In this document: positions 16,709 to 25,581 of the stretch, one piece after another | How positions within the stretch are numbered: the first letter of the stretch is position 1 | Layout: each line of letters begins with the position of its first letter | Source: Oribacterium sp. KHPX15 | GTDB taxonomy: Bacteria; Bacillota; Clostridia; Lachnospirales; Lachnospiraceae | Reading direction: 5' to 3' | Length of the DNA stretch: 64,000 bases | Assembly (NCBI RefSeq): GCF_900107835.1 | Contig: NZ_FNRG01000001.1 | Span: forward strand, 186,001 to 250,000 | Notes under the pieces: generated by a model | Told to the model about the DNA's origin: nothing | What the model saw: the letters and a program-made list of their open reading frames with translations, nothing else | The model's database searches: none | Program-made: the position numbers and the translations under genes

Positions 16709-17839
16709 TTAGTCATAATCATAATCGTAGTCATCATATTCAGATTCACTTTTATATGTCGCATCATATCCGCTGTACCAGCTTTTTTCCTCTATGTAAT
16801 CATTGGTATAATAAACATCATACATATCACCGTCTGCTGTAGGAATATCGGCTGTTCCATGTATATCATAGCAGCTTCCTGACCAGGTATGATGAGACTC
16901 AATATTTGAGACCTGATCATCTGTGAGATTGATATAGCCTTTGTCAAGACCTTTGTAACCCTTTGTGTCATCATCAGCCCAGGTTATATCTACGTGATAC
17001 CATTGTCCGTCCAGTTTAACAAGATTCCAAGCATGATTGGAATTTGATACTATGCGGGTTGAAAGACCTGCAGATTCGCATAGCTCCTGAAATGCCTCTG
17101 CATAGCCCTGACAGACGGCTTTGCCATTAACAAGAGCATTGTAAGAGCAGTAGGACAGTTTATGATTCTCGAACTTTCCTCTGTAAGCGGAATAATCATA
17201 CTTACATTTCTTCTGAAGATATCTTGCGACAGCCATTTCTTTTTCGAAATCATTCATATCTGCCTTGATATTCTTTTTAAGAAAATTCTTCACAACCAGT
17301 TCTTCCTGGGCTTTCTGCTCATCTGTTACTGCAAACCTATATGAACCGGAAAAATTTGTATTCTCAGGCTGATACCATGTGTTCTTTTTCAACTGGTCGT
17401 TGTCAACGCCATCCAGATCTTCAGCAGAGTCACCGGTATATTCCTGTCTGACACCTCTGTCGTCTACATAATATCCATCAGGGGTAGTAGTGGAGGTTAA
17501 CATTTTTCCGTCAGCACCCAGATAATACCAGTCACTGCCCGACTGAACCCATCCGCCAATGGCAGCGCTGCCACCGGCGTTCGGGTTAAGATAATACCAT
17601 CCGTCATCTACATAGGTCCATCCGGTTTGCATGAGCCCGGTAGCGGGATCAAGATAGTACCACTTTTCATCGTCCTTAATCCAACCGGTTGCGTTTGTCA
17701 GAGTATCAGGGCTTATATAGTACCAACCGCCGTTAACATTCTGCCATCCTGTTCCTTCTGCGTGTGCAGGACAGGCAGAAATACCGGTTATGATACATAA
17801 CGCAACAGATGCTGCAATTAATTTTATATTCTTTTTCAT
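16709..17839 (-). CDS. Secreted transglutaminase-like protein with cell-wall-binding repeats
   Basis: A 376-residue exported protein. A signal peptide (1-27) is followed by four or more aromatic wall-binding repeats (GWYYISPDTL, KWYYLDPATG, GWYYLNPNAG, DWYYLGADGK; about 30-130), then a transglutaminase/protease-like core at about 175-290. The catalytic triad is visible: C243 in AVCQGYA, H269 in SNHAWN and D284 in HVDITW. Such domains cleave or cross-link peptides at the cell surface. The C-terminal tail is rich in Asp and Tyr. It lies between the two duplicated secreted-protein genes, all on the minus strand, each with its own gap. Confidence 0.88.
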   Translation of the reverse strand: MKKNIKLIAASVALCIITGISACPAHAEGTGWQNVNGGWYYISPDTLTNATGWIKDDEKWYYLDPATGLMQTGWTYVDDGWYYLNPNAGGSAAIGGWVQSGSDWYYLGADGKMLTSTTTPDGYYVDDRGVRQEYTGDSAEDLDGVDNDQLKKNTWYQPENTNFSGSYRFAVTDEQKAQEELVVKNFLKKNIKADMNDFEKEMAVARYLQKKCKYDYSAYRGKFENHKLSYCSYNALVNGKAVCQGYAEAFQELCESAGLSTRIVSNSNHAWNLVKLDGQWYHVDITWADDDTKGYKGLDKGYINLTDDQVSNIESHHTWSGSCYDIHGTADIPTADGDMYDVYYTNDYIEEKSWYSGYDATYKSESEYDDYDYDYD

Positions 17840-17963
17840 ACCCTCTGTTTGAAATCTCCTTTATAAAATCTGACATTTATCTTTAATTGCTATGAATGCA
17901 AATGGAAATGTATCAAAGCAGTCATTGTGTCAAAGCTTTGCAATTAAGGATTGGGGCATATAC

Positions 17964-18686
17964 CTATTTCATAAAACACAGCAAATGATCAATGTCTGAA
18001 TCTAACAAGAGTCCTATCACTTCATATTCGGTTCCGCCTATTTCAACATATCTTTTTATCAAATAAACGTTTTTTAAGCCGGATTTCCATACGATCTGTT
18101 TACCTTTGGATGCTAAAGAGCCATCAGGATTGAAAGATACTGTTCTTACTACCTCTCCATCATAGTTGATCAGAGTTACACGATTCCCATCGATTTCGAG
18201 CCAGCCGTATAAATAGTCTATGCTTGAGTCATACAGACCATAGGAAAATTTTGCCTCGTACGTTCCCTGATAATCCTCCAGGTTCATGCTTTGCGTTAGG
18301 CCGGAATTGGCAGGAACAGGCGCTCCGGTGCTGCTTCCGGTTTTGGCTGCCGATGCACTGTTATCCGAATAGACCTCACCGGTGCCCAGATTCTTGTGCA
18401 TCACCGCACCGTTTTGCACCCAGGCGCCTGTTTCATTGATCGTATATCCGTCCGGTGTCGTGCCTCCGCCTGTCAGGCAGATACCTGCCGCATCGAAATA
18501 ATAACTCTCGGCAACTCCGTCACCGTCCCCATCTGCCCATGTCCAGCCGTTTGTCATGGCTGTGCCGTCGTCCCGGATCCACATCCATCCTGTCTCATTA
18601 CTGCCCTGCCAGCTTCCGGCAAATGCTGATGCGCAAATGTTGATGCTCATAACTGCTGCGGCTATGATTAGTGTAAGCTTTTTCAT
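17964..18686 (-). CDS. Secreted cell-wall-binding-repeat protein, copy 2
   Basis: A 240-residue paralog of the 15666-16388 protein: signal peptide (MKKLTLIIAAAVMSINICASAFA), wall-binding repeats with GWMWIRDDGTAMTNGWTWAD, the TPDGYTIN segment, a Ser/Ala/Thr-rich linker and a diverged C-terminal beta-rich domain. The reading frame is open 63 bases further upstream, but the ATG at 18686 is chosen because AAAGGAG lies just before it and the signal peptide then matches the paralog. The conserved N-terminal half and diverging C-terminal half suggest that the variable part is the functional head. Function unknown. Confidence 0.8.
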   Translation of the reverse strand: MKKLTLIIAAAVMSINICASAFAGSWQGSNETGWMWIRDDGTAMTNGWTWADGDGDGVAESYYFDAAGICLTGGGTTPDGYTINETGAWVQNGAVMHKNLGTGEVYSDNSASAAKTGSSTGAPVPANSGLTQSMNLEDYQGTYEAKFSYGLYDSSIDYLYGWLEIDGNRVTLINYDGEVVRTVSFNPDGSLASKGKQIVWKSGLKNVYLIKRYVEIGGTEYEVIGLLLDSDIDHLLCFMK

Positions 18687-18838
18687 TTTTTCTCCTTTTT
18701 CAATTGTCCGGACCAAAAATCTCGATTCATTTTTTATTATCGAAACCAAATTTCATATGCTCTAGAATAAACTATAATATTGATTGTATTCTTTATACGA
18801 TTTTTTTCAACCTTTGCTGTGCAACTTCCGGCTGTAAT

Positions 18839-19235
18839 GGGGTCAGACCCCAATGTGGAGGCAAGGCTTGTTGAGATAGCTGCGCTGAAAAAGCATATCA
18901 TAAACTATTCCAAAACTAAGGACACTTATGCCGAATATCGCAAGAGCGGTTATAGCAAAAAGTTCTTTGAAGAGCACAGGAAAGCTATCACTCTTTGCAA
19001 AGCTGCAAAAGAAGCCTTTTCCAAAAACGAGGGTAAACTTCCTAAGATCAAAGAACTGAATCAGGAATACAGCGAAGTCCTTCAGGAAAAGAAAAAGACC
19101 TATGTCGAGTACCGGCAGGCAAAGCAGGATATGAAAGATATACAGATGGCAAAATACAATGTAGATCTGTTCCTCAAATTTGAGGAGCAGAAAGATCAGG
19201 CTGAAAAGCAGAAGACAACTGAACAGACTCGATAA
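18839..19235 (+). pseudogene. Relaxase/mobilization protein, C-terminal remnant
   Basis: The frame from about 18855 to 19235 encodes a charged helical sequence (EIAALKKHIINYSKTKDTY, YRKSGYSKKFFEEHRK, KAAKEAFSK, KIKELNQEY) that I recognise as the C-terminal coiled region of relaxases of integrative and conjugative elements in Clostridia. The nuclease domain is absent; homology begins abruptly at a GGGGTCAGACCCC motif (18839-18851) and the upstream in-frame codons are unrelated. I therefore treat it as the debris of a mobile element at the left edge of the accessory island rather than a working gene. The match is from memory and needs a search. Confidence 0.6.
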
Positions 19236-19582
19236 AAATTTGGGAGATTTCATTGTGATGACACAGTGGAGTCTACCTCTTTTTTCGTTATAGACAAATG
19301 CACTCAGCGTCAGTTTATCTGATGCGTAGCTCCGAGTGATAACGAGGTTCAGGGGGATTGGGGGAATGACCACCAACAAGCAAAGACGCGCCGAGGGTCC
19401 TCGGTGCCCTGCTTGCGAAAATGAAAAAACTTAGTTGCTATAGGTCATTTTGCTGCTAAATGGAATTGTCAGAAATTAACAAGAACGTGTGAATTTTTAT
19501 TTAAAACGAAGTAGTAATAGGGTATACTTATTTCAACTGTTGTTATTGATTTCGTTAGGAAACAAGCGGATAGGAGCGATGC
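19236..19582. other. Non-coding region, possible mobile-element end
   Basis: No convincing ORF. A short G-rich stretch (AACGAGGTTCAGGGGGATTGGGGGAATGACC, described here as 19340-19370) and a GCCGAGGGTCCTCGGTGCC hairpin (about 19391-19409) follow the relaxase remnant, as debris of the same element would. Base composition then drops to the AT-rich island. Confidence 0.4.
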
Positions 19583-19786
19583 ATGGCAGTTTCATACAAA
19601 AAAATGTTTAAGCTAATGATTGACCACGACATGAAGAGGAAGGATCTCAAGGAGAAGACCGGACTTAGCTATGGTACTATTGCCAAACTTGAAAAAGGTG
19701 AAAATGTGCAGATGGAAGTGTTGGAAAAAATCTGTAAGGAGTTCAATTGTCAGCTTAGCGATATAGCAGAAATTATAAATGAATAG
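19583..19786 (+). CDS. Small Cro/C1-type HTH regulator
   Basis: A 67-residue protein that is almost entirely an XRE-type helix-turn-helix domain (residues 5-62; recognition part LKEKTGLSYGTIAKLEKGEN). Proteins of this size act as autoregulators or controller proteins for toxin-antitoxin, restriction and mobile-element operons. It is the first gene of the island, 100 bases before the HEPN-like gene and on the same strand. An AGGAGCG site precedes the ATG. It probably controls its own and the downstream genes; no operator was identified. Confidence 0.85.
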   Translation: MAVSYKKMFKLMIDHDMKRKDLKEKTGLSYGTIAKLEKGENVQMEVLEKICKEFNCQLSDIAEIINE

Positions 19787-19888
19787 GTGTATTAAAGTCC
19801 GTTTTTTAGGACAACTCATAATATAGAATATTAAACATCCATAGTGAATGATATTAATGAAAATGCAACAAAATTGGTGGGATAAGCA

Positions 19889-20494
19889 ATGGTACAGAGG
19901 ATTGTTGATGATATCAGGGTGGCACTTAATCATGATTTATATTTTGTGGCACTTAGCACAGCATTAACCTTGCCGGACATATGTGGTAAGGCTGAATATC
20001 CAAACGAAACAAGTAGTAAAAAGCGTTATATAGACTGGTATAACAAAGAAATTGGTTATTACGAAAAGAACCCGAACCAGACAAACGAGGAGGAAATGCC
20101 GTATTTATCAGGAAATGTCATATATAGTCTTCGTTGCTCATTGCTCCATGAGGGAAATCCAAATGTAGATAATGTGCAGTTAACTCGAAAAAATGATTCT
20201 TTACTGATTGATCATTTTGTTCTTAAGGTAGAGAAGAAAAAAGACTTTGACATTTACTCTGATTCTAGCGGCATTTCTGATATTTTTGGTCAGCATAGAC
20301 GCGAGTATACGATGAGTATTAGACGTGTATGCTTAATTATGTGTTGTGTTGCAGAAAAATACTATAAGGATAATAAAGAGAAGTTTCAATTTAATTATGA
20401 AATCCTTGATTGGGATAAGGCGACAGAACACTTGCCAAGGATTGATATGGAAGCATTTATGAGAGCTCTAGCAGATCCGGATTTAAGTAAATAG
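19889..20494 (+). CDS. HEPN-like protein of unknown function
   Basis: A 201-residue cytoplasmic, mostly helical protein. Residues 76-90 (NVIYSLRCSLLHEGN) contain R82-X4-H87, the spacing of the HEPN ribonuclease motif (RX4-6H), set in a helix following another long helix as in HEPN domains. No other known domain is evident. Location between an HTH gene and a DUF262-HNH restriction-like gene, 83 bases upstream of the latter, suggests a defence or toxin role, for example an abortive-infection RNase or a partner of the restriction-like protein. This functional reading is inference; the catalytic motif is seen directly. Confidence 0.65.
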   Translation: MVQRIVDDIRVALNHDLYFVALSTALTLPDICGKAEYPNETSSKKRYIDWYNKEIGYYEKNPNQTNEEEMPYLSGNVIYSLRCSLLHEGNPNVDNVQLTRKNDSLLIDHFVLKVEKKKDFDIYSDSSGISDIFGQHRREYTMSIRRVCLIMCCVAEKYYKDNKEKFQFNYEILDWDKATEHLPRIDMEAFMRALADPDLSK

Positions 20495-20577
20495 ATTCCT
20501 TGCAAAGGATTCTGTTTCATTGATAGAAATAAGAAAAATATGTGATAAGTAATACTTTAAAAGGGTAAAAATGAACT

Positions 20578-23385
20578 ATGAAGGCAGAAGACAAATCATT
20601 TTATTTTTTAGCAATTCCTAGCTATTATGATATTCCTTTTTTTCAAAGGGCTTACGTTTGGAGTGAGGATAACTGGAGTGAGCTTTTTAATAATCTTACA
20701 AGCAAGAATCAGAATCATTTTTTAGGTTCGATCATATTGAAGAATGAATTAGCAGCTGCAGGAAGTGTGGCAAGATTCTCTGTTATTGATGGACAGCAGA
20801 GGTTGACTACTTTAAGCATTTTGCTTAGAGCCTGCTATGATCATATTGTAAAGAATGCTGAAAGCTACAATTATGATGAATCTGATGTTAAGACATGTCA
20901 GGTTCAGATGGAAAGTATTCTGTTTGTGCCAGAAGGTGGTATAAAGAAAAAACTTCATGTCAAAATAAATCATTCCCACTTAGATAAAAAGGCTTTTGAA
21001 AGTGTTATTACTGGTGAGCTTGATACTGATGATAGATGGGAAAAATACATTAGTCTTGACGATGATGACACTACAAGCTCCATTATCAAAGCATATGCCT
21101 ATTTTAGGGACGCGTTGGAAGATGTAAGTCAGGAGACAATTGATTATTTATGGGAGCTTCTTACCGTTGATAAAATTAAGTTCCTGGTAAATATTGATCT
21201 TGATGTAAATGATAATGAACAGGCGATATTTGATACTGTTAATTCTGCTGGGGTAAGACTTTCAAGTGCTGATACAATAAAGAACCTTTTGTACCAGAGA
21301 TATGTCGAGTTATTAAGGGCAGAAGATCCCACTACAGTGGACAAAAGAGCTGTTTCCGAATATGAAGAAACATGGGTAGATGCATTTGTTTCAGATGAAT
21401 CAATAAATGCCTATTGGGAAACACAACGCCAATATGGTCGTATGAAGCGAAGCAATATTGAGACTTTTCTTCATGCGTTTGCCGTTGTACAGGGATTCTT
21501 TAATCCGGCAGAAAACAATATGGCGGATTTGCCTCAGGAATACAGAAAAAAGATCTCTAAGATGGATATATCTTCGGTAGAGGCTTTTTTGAAAGAATTG
21601 CATGATTATGCGGATGTGTTTAGAGAATATTTCTCCAATGAAGATAGCTTACTCACATATGATGATTATGTAGGCCGTATTTTCAACATCTCTAATGTGC
21701 TGGAAGTATCTACATTTCATCCTTATTTATTACAGCAGTTATATTATCTTAAGAACGGAAGCATTGAAGAAGAGGATATTAGAAGTCGCTTCTTTGTTTT
21801 AGAAAAATATATTGTTTTAAATGCTATCTGCAAAGGTAGTACAAAGAACTATAACAATGAATGTTTACAGTTGGTAGATGAGAAAAAAACACCACAAGAT
21901 GTATTGGAAAGCTGTCAGTACATTTCTGAAGGAAACTTTGTAAATGGATTGCGTCGTATGACCACCAACAAATTACCAACATTGCTTCTGTTCTGGGTAG
22001 AGTTGTATCAGAGAAATCTGCTTAATGTTGATATTAAGATTCTCAAGTACGAGTACACTCTTGAGCATATTATGCCGCAGAAATGGGCTCAGAATTGGTA
22101 TGATGTTCCGGTTTACGATACAGATGAAAACGAAGTAGAAGATGCTGATGAGATGGAGCGTGTAAGAAGCCATGCTATTTATGAAATCGGTAATATGACT
22201 CTTCTTAATTCAAAGCTTAATACGTCTATTAGTAATGGAAACTTTACAGATAAAATTAATGGTAAGAATGGACGTAAGGGTATCAAAGATCTTGCAGATA
22301 TTAGGCTTACAAGGAAGGTTATTGATAATAATACTGAATGGAATGAGCTTAAAATCTATGCCAGAACAGCAGAGCTAGAGGCAGATATTCGTAAGATATG
22401 GGATGCAGGTGAGCTTCCGGTAGAAACTATTAAAGTAGCTGCTGAGTCTGGTGGACGAAAGAAGATTCGATTTGCCTTCTGGGAAAAAGCTTTACCTGTA
22501 ATACGGGAAAAGAATCAATATGAAATGTTCACCAATGTGAACCCTTCAACATCTAATACTATTTCAGGTTATTTTGGAATTGGTGGTTTTCATGTTTCGT
22601 GTACAGCCAATTACGATAAGACAAGAGTTGAGTTTATTTTAGATAAATCAGAGGCAGGACAGAATAAAAAGGCTTTTGATATGCTCCATGCAAATAAGCA
22701 GACAATTGAGGATTCATTAGGTGTCAAGCTGTCTTGGGACAGATTAGATGAGTATAAGATGTCCTGGATTTATTATTCGCTTGATGATGTTAGCATAACC
22801 AATAAAGAAGACTGGGATAAGATGGCTGCATTTTTGGGTGAATGGAGTAATAAGTTCCGCAAGGTTATTGTTCCTTATCTTGTTGATGAATTCTCGCAGG
22901 ATTCTTCGGAAATAAGAAGTCCTGAAGAAATTGCCAGATTACAGAAGATTGCTGAAATACTTAGGACATGGACTGTTAAAACGGAGGCTGTAATAGACAA
23001 TATTGATAAATGCAATAGAACGTGCACGAGATTTACGACAAAGACAATGTCAGAGCTATTGCCAGATATTCCAAATGCACCAAGTGGATGGAATACCGAT
23101 AACCATTACTTCTATGAAATAATTAATCGTAATGGAAAAGACATTATGATTCAGCTTAGCTTAAGCTCTAGAAATGCTACAAAGGAGTTTATGGAAAAGG
23201 CTGATCGTATCAATGAAATTGTTACTATGAAGCAAGCAAAAAAAGATTGGCAATGGTGGAAAATTTTTAAAACTAAAAAGATACAGATACCAGAAGATAT
23301 GGATGAAGAGACAATATTTGTAAAATTGGATGATGCGTTAAAACAAGTATTTGATTTTGAAAACAGCTTGGCAAGAAGACTATGA
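20578..23385 (+). CDS. DUF262-DUF1524(HNH)-DUF4268 type IV restriction-like protein
   Basis: A 935-residue protein in the GmrSD class of modification-dependent restriction enzymes. The N-terminal DUF262 (GmrS-like NTPase) domain has YDIPFFQRAYVW (17-28), HFLGSIIL (47-54) and the diagnostic DGQQRLTTL (71-79). The DUF1524 His-Me/HNH nuclease domain shows LEHIMPQKW near 495 and EIGNMTLLNSKLN near 537. After it, about 630-780 is a DUF4268-like domain (RFAFWEKALP..., GYFGIGG), followed by a further C-terminal region ending LDDALKQVFDFENSL. GmrSD-type enzymes cut DNA carrying modified cytosines, as in phage. Fusion of all these parts in one chain is a notable variant. Start set at 20578, where homology begins. 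Confidence 0.88.
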   Translation: MKAEDKSFYFLAIPSYYDIPFFQRAYVWSEDNWSELFNNLTSKNQNHFLGSIILKNELAAAGSVARFSVIDGQQRLTTLSILLRACYDHIVKNAESYNYDESDVKTCQVQMESILFVPEGGIKKKLHVKINHSHLDKKAFESVITGELDTDDRWEKYISLDDDDTTSSIIKAYAYFRDALEDVSQETIDYLWELLTVDKIKFLVNIDLDVNDNEQAIFDTVNSAGVRLSSADTIKNLLYQRYVELLRAEDPTTVDKRAVSEYEETWVDAFVSDESINAYWETQRQYGRMKRSNIETFLHAFAVVQGFFNPAENNMADLPQEYRKKISKMDISSVEAFLKELHDYADVFREYFSNEDSLLTYDDYVGRIFNISNVLEVSTFHPYLLQQLYYLKNGSIEEEDIRSRFFVLEKYIVLNAICKGSTKNYNNECLQLVDEKKTPQDVLESCQYISEGNFVNGLRRMTTNKLPTLLLFWVELYQRNLLNVDIKILKYEYTLEHIMPQKWAQNWYDVPVYDTDENEVEDADEMERVRSHAIYEIGNMTLLNSKLNTSISNGNFTDKINGKNGRKGIKDLADIRLTRKVIDNNTEWNELKIYARTAELEADIRKIWDAGELPVETIKVAAESGGRKKIRFAFWEKALPVIREKNQYEMFTNVNPSTSNTISGYFGIGGFHVSCTANYDKTRVEFILDKSEAGQNKKAFDMLHANKQTIEDSLGVKLSWDRLDEYKMSWIYYSLDDVSITNKEDWDKMAAFLGEWSNKFRKVIVPYLVDEFSQDSSEIRSPEEIARLQKIAEILRTWTVKTEAVIDNIDKCNRTCTRFTTKTMSELLPDIPNAPSGWNTDNHYFYEIINRNGKDIMIQLSLSSRNATKEFMEKADRINEIVTMKQAKKDWQWWKIFKTKKIQIPEDMDEETIFVKLDDALKQVFDFENSLARRL

Positions 23386-23418
23386 AAAAAGTGATGATTC
23401 AAAGAGTTTTATGAGTGA

Positions 23419-23628
23419 GGACTTATTATAGGCGTCGGTATTCATCAGGGAATCAATGATGCAGTGGGAAGACCTGCTCGTAAGTTCAGAATGGGTGATC
23501 ATGTAAGAGTCAGATATCGTGGTCAGGAAGGAACTGTTATTGATATCAATGGGGATTTGTACATGGTGTCGTTAAGTAGTGGTGGTATCGATTCATATTC
23601 TGAAAGTCAATTGGAAATAGTCTGGTAA
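23419..23628 (+). pseudogene. Short open frame, SH3/KOW-like fragment
   Basis: An open frame of 69 codons starts right after a TGA at 23416. Its end reads as a small beta-barrel: FRMGDHVRVRYRGQEGTV and a C-terminal SYSESQLEIVW. No ATG with a proper ribosome binding site is available; GTG 23464 or ATG 23491 would give very short proteins. It looks like the 3' end of a longer gene whose start was lost, or a small gene with an unusual start. It fills the gap between the restriction-like gene and the YjbR-EVE gene. Confidence 0.45.
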
Positions 23629-23644
23629 TTAGTGGAGGTGCTGT

Positions 23645-24391
23645 ATGGCTTCTATAAGAGCTGATGTGGAAAAATATATAAAGAAAAAATATAAAGCATC
23701 TCCGGAATATCTTTGGAATAAATATCCAAGCTTTGCGATATTCAGACATGAAGATAATCGTAAATGGTTTGCGCTTACAGCCACTATAAGCATGGATAAG
23801 TTAGGCATGGCATCATCTGAGGAAGCTGATGTTATAAATGTTAAAATTGATGATTTGATGCTGAGGGATATACTTTTGCAGCAACCGGGATTTTTTCCTG
23901 GATATCATATGAATAAGACCAGCTGGATCACAATTTTGATTGATGGCACAGTTAGTCTGGATGAAATCTGCAATATGATTGATGCCAGTTTTTTAGACAC
24001 AGCATCTAAGAAGAAAAAGGATAAGTTCCGTCAGCCCAAGGAATGGTTAGTGCCTGCAAATCCCAAGTATTATGACATTGAACATGCCTTTGATGATGTG
24101 GATGAAATAGGCTGGAAGCAGGGCGCAGGGATTATAAAAGGCGATACAGTGTTTATGTATGTAGGCGCACCTGTATCTGCAATTCTCTATAAGTGTAAGG
24201 TTACAGAGGTTGATATTCCTTATGAGTATGAGGATAAGAATCTTAAGATTACGGCGCTTATGAAGATAAAACTGCAAAAGAGATACAAGCCTGAAAAGTT
24301 TACCTTTGACAGGCTGAAATCTGAGTATGGAATATATGCAGTGAGAGGTCCGAGGGGGATACCAAATAGTCTGAGCGCAGCATTGAAATAG
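23645..24391 (+). CDS. MmcQ/YjbR-EVE domain fusion protein
   Basis: A 248-residue two-domain protein. Residues 1-118 match the MmcQ/YjbR (CyaY-like) fold (FRHEDNRKWFALTATI, the PGFFPGYHMNKTSW segment and a DEICNMIDASF end). Residues 131-248 resemble the EVE/PUA-like fold: W134 in EWLVPANPKYYD, then a GDTVFMYVGAP strand-turn-strand and KCKV. EVE domains bind modified bases in DNA or RNA and are often linked to modification-dependent restriction, so position 260 bases after a GmrSD-like gene is suggestive. A GTGGAGG site lies before ATG 23645. A general base-recognition role is inferred. Confidence 0.78.
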   Translation: MASIRADVEKYIKKKYKASPEYLWNKYPSFAIFRHEDNRKWFALTATISMDKLGMASSEEADVINVKIDDLMLRDILLQQPGFFPGYHMNKTSWITILIDGTVSLDEICNMIDASFLDTASKKKKDKFRQPKEWLVPANPKYYDIEHAFDDVDEIGWKQGAGIIKGDTVFMYVGAPVSAILYKCKVTEVDIPYEYEDKNLKITALMKIKLQKRYKPEKFTFDRLKSEYGIYAVRGPRGIPNSLSAALK

Positions 24392-24413
24392 AATGAAGCT
24401 GGAGGTTATTGAG

Positions 24414-25010
24414 ATGATAGAGAACATGAAATGGCTCAGGGAGCCTGAGAAATATCATATAGCAGAAGACAGAATAGAGATAACTACCATGCCACATACA
24501 GACCTGTGGCAGAGAACTTATTATCATTTCAGAAATGACAATTCTCCTGTGTTTCAGATGGATTCCGATGAAAAATACTTTTCCTTTATAGTAAAAACAG
24601 ATTTTAACGACAGTCATCATCGTTTTGATCAGTGTGGAATTGTCATGTATCTTGATTCAGAGAACTGGCTCAAGGCTTCCGTAGAATATGAAAACGATAA
24701 GTTCCAGCATCTTGGATCTGTTGTGACTAATCATGGGTATTCGGATTGGGCAACAACAGCCATTTCAGCTGATGTAAAAGAAATGTGGTATCGCTTTAGC
24801 AGGAGAGAGGACGACTATTGCATAGAGTGTTCTACGGATGGAGTGACTTTTTCACAGATGAGAGTATGCCATATGTGGGAAGGCGGCGGAAAGATTTCTT
24901 TTGGCATTTATGCATGCAGTCCGGAAGATTCGAGCTTCAAAGCTGTGTTTACAGATATGCAAATAACAGAGTGTGCATGGAAGGCGCATGACGGTCAGCA
25001 GCCGGATTAA
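24414..25010 (+). CDS. DUF1349 family protein
   Basis: A 198-residue soluble protein of the DUF1349 (concanavalin A-like, YnaI-type) family: NMKWLREP at the start, FRNDNSPVF, DQCGIVMYLDSENWLKASVEY in the centre, SDWATT and a late GIYACSPEDSSFKAVFTD. The molecular function is unknown. The start at 24414 is preferred over 24393 because GGAGG lies just before it and the family begins at this point. It follows the EVE gene by 22 bases and is 22 bases ahead of the next gene, so it is likely part of the same transcript. Confidence 0.85.
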   Translation: MIENMKWLREPEKYHIAEDRIEITTMPHTDLWQRTYYHFRNDNSPVFQMDSDEKYFSFIVKTDFNDSHHRFDQCGIVMYLDSENWLKASVEYENDKFQHLGSVVTNHGYSDWATTAISADVKEMWYRFSRREDDYCIECSTDGVTFSQMRVCHMWEGGGKISFGIYACSPEDSSFKAVFTDMQITECAWKAHDGQQPD

Positions 25011-25032
25011 TATATAAAGGATTTTACGGTTT

Positions 25033-25581
25033 ATGAGTAAGCATAAAATGGTAAATGGTAAGCTTCTTCAGATGAACAAGACCTATAAGGATCTGAAGAA
25101 CCGCCAGAAGGACAAGATTGCAGGCTGGATGTATGAGGCTTACAAGAGGCAGATTAATGAAGGGCTTGGTAATGATGAAGCTTTTGCACTTGTCATGGAT
25201 AAGATAAATGAGGCTCAGATCTGGGTGCCTGAATATGAAGTGGAGCAGAAGTACAACGCCATGAAGAGCCGCTTCAAGAACAGGCTGGCTGCTGAAAGTA
25301 TTCCTCAGCACATCTATCAGATGGAAGCAATACTTGATACAGCGCAACAGAAAATGGATGCTCTTGAACAGAGGATTGCAGATTATAAGGAGTATCAGAC
25401 AAAGATTCAGGAGCTGGAAGCCTATTATACAAGCCAGCAGTGGAAGGAGGACTTTGATCTGGACGAAGAGGGTAAGTTTCCTAAGAGACTTAAAAGAGGT
25501 GTGCTTTCAGAGGATGGCATTTACAATATGCTTGAAAGAAACAAGGAGATAATGAAGATACTGGATGGATTTGATAGTTAA
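25033..25581 (+). CDS. DUF4298-containing protein
   Basis: A 182-residue protein. The C-terminal half (about 100-180) matches DUF4298: a coiled helix (IYQMEAILDTAQQKMDALEQ), then YYTSQQWKEDFDLDEEGKFP and LKRGVLSEDGIYNML. The N-terminal half is a second, basic helical segment (YKDLKNRQKDKIAGWMYEAY), which is longer than the stand-alone family. No catalytic motif is visible and the function is unknown. It overlaps the acetyltransferase gene by 17 bases, which implies translational coupling. Confidence 0.78.
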   Translation: MSKHKMVNGKLLQMNKTYKDLKNRQKDKIAGWMYEAYKRQINEGLGNDEAFALVMDKINEAQIWVPEYEVEQKYNAMKSRFKNRLAAESIPQHIYQMEAILDTAQQKMDALEQRIADYKEYQTKIQELEAYYTSQQWKEDFDLDEEGKFPKRLKRGVLSEDGIYNMLERNKEIMKILDGFDS

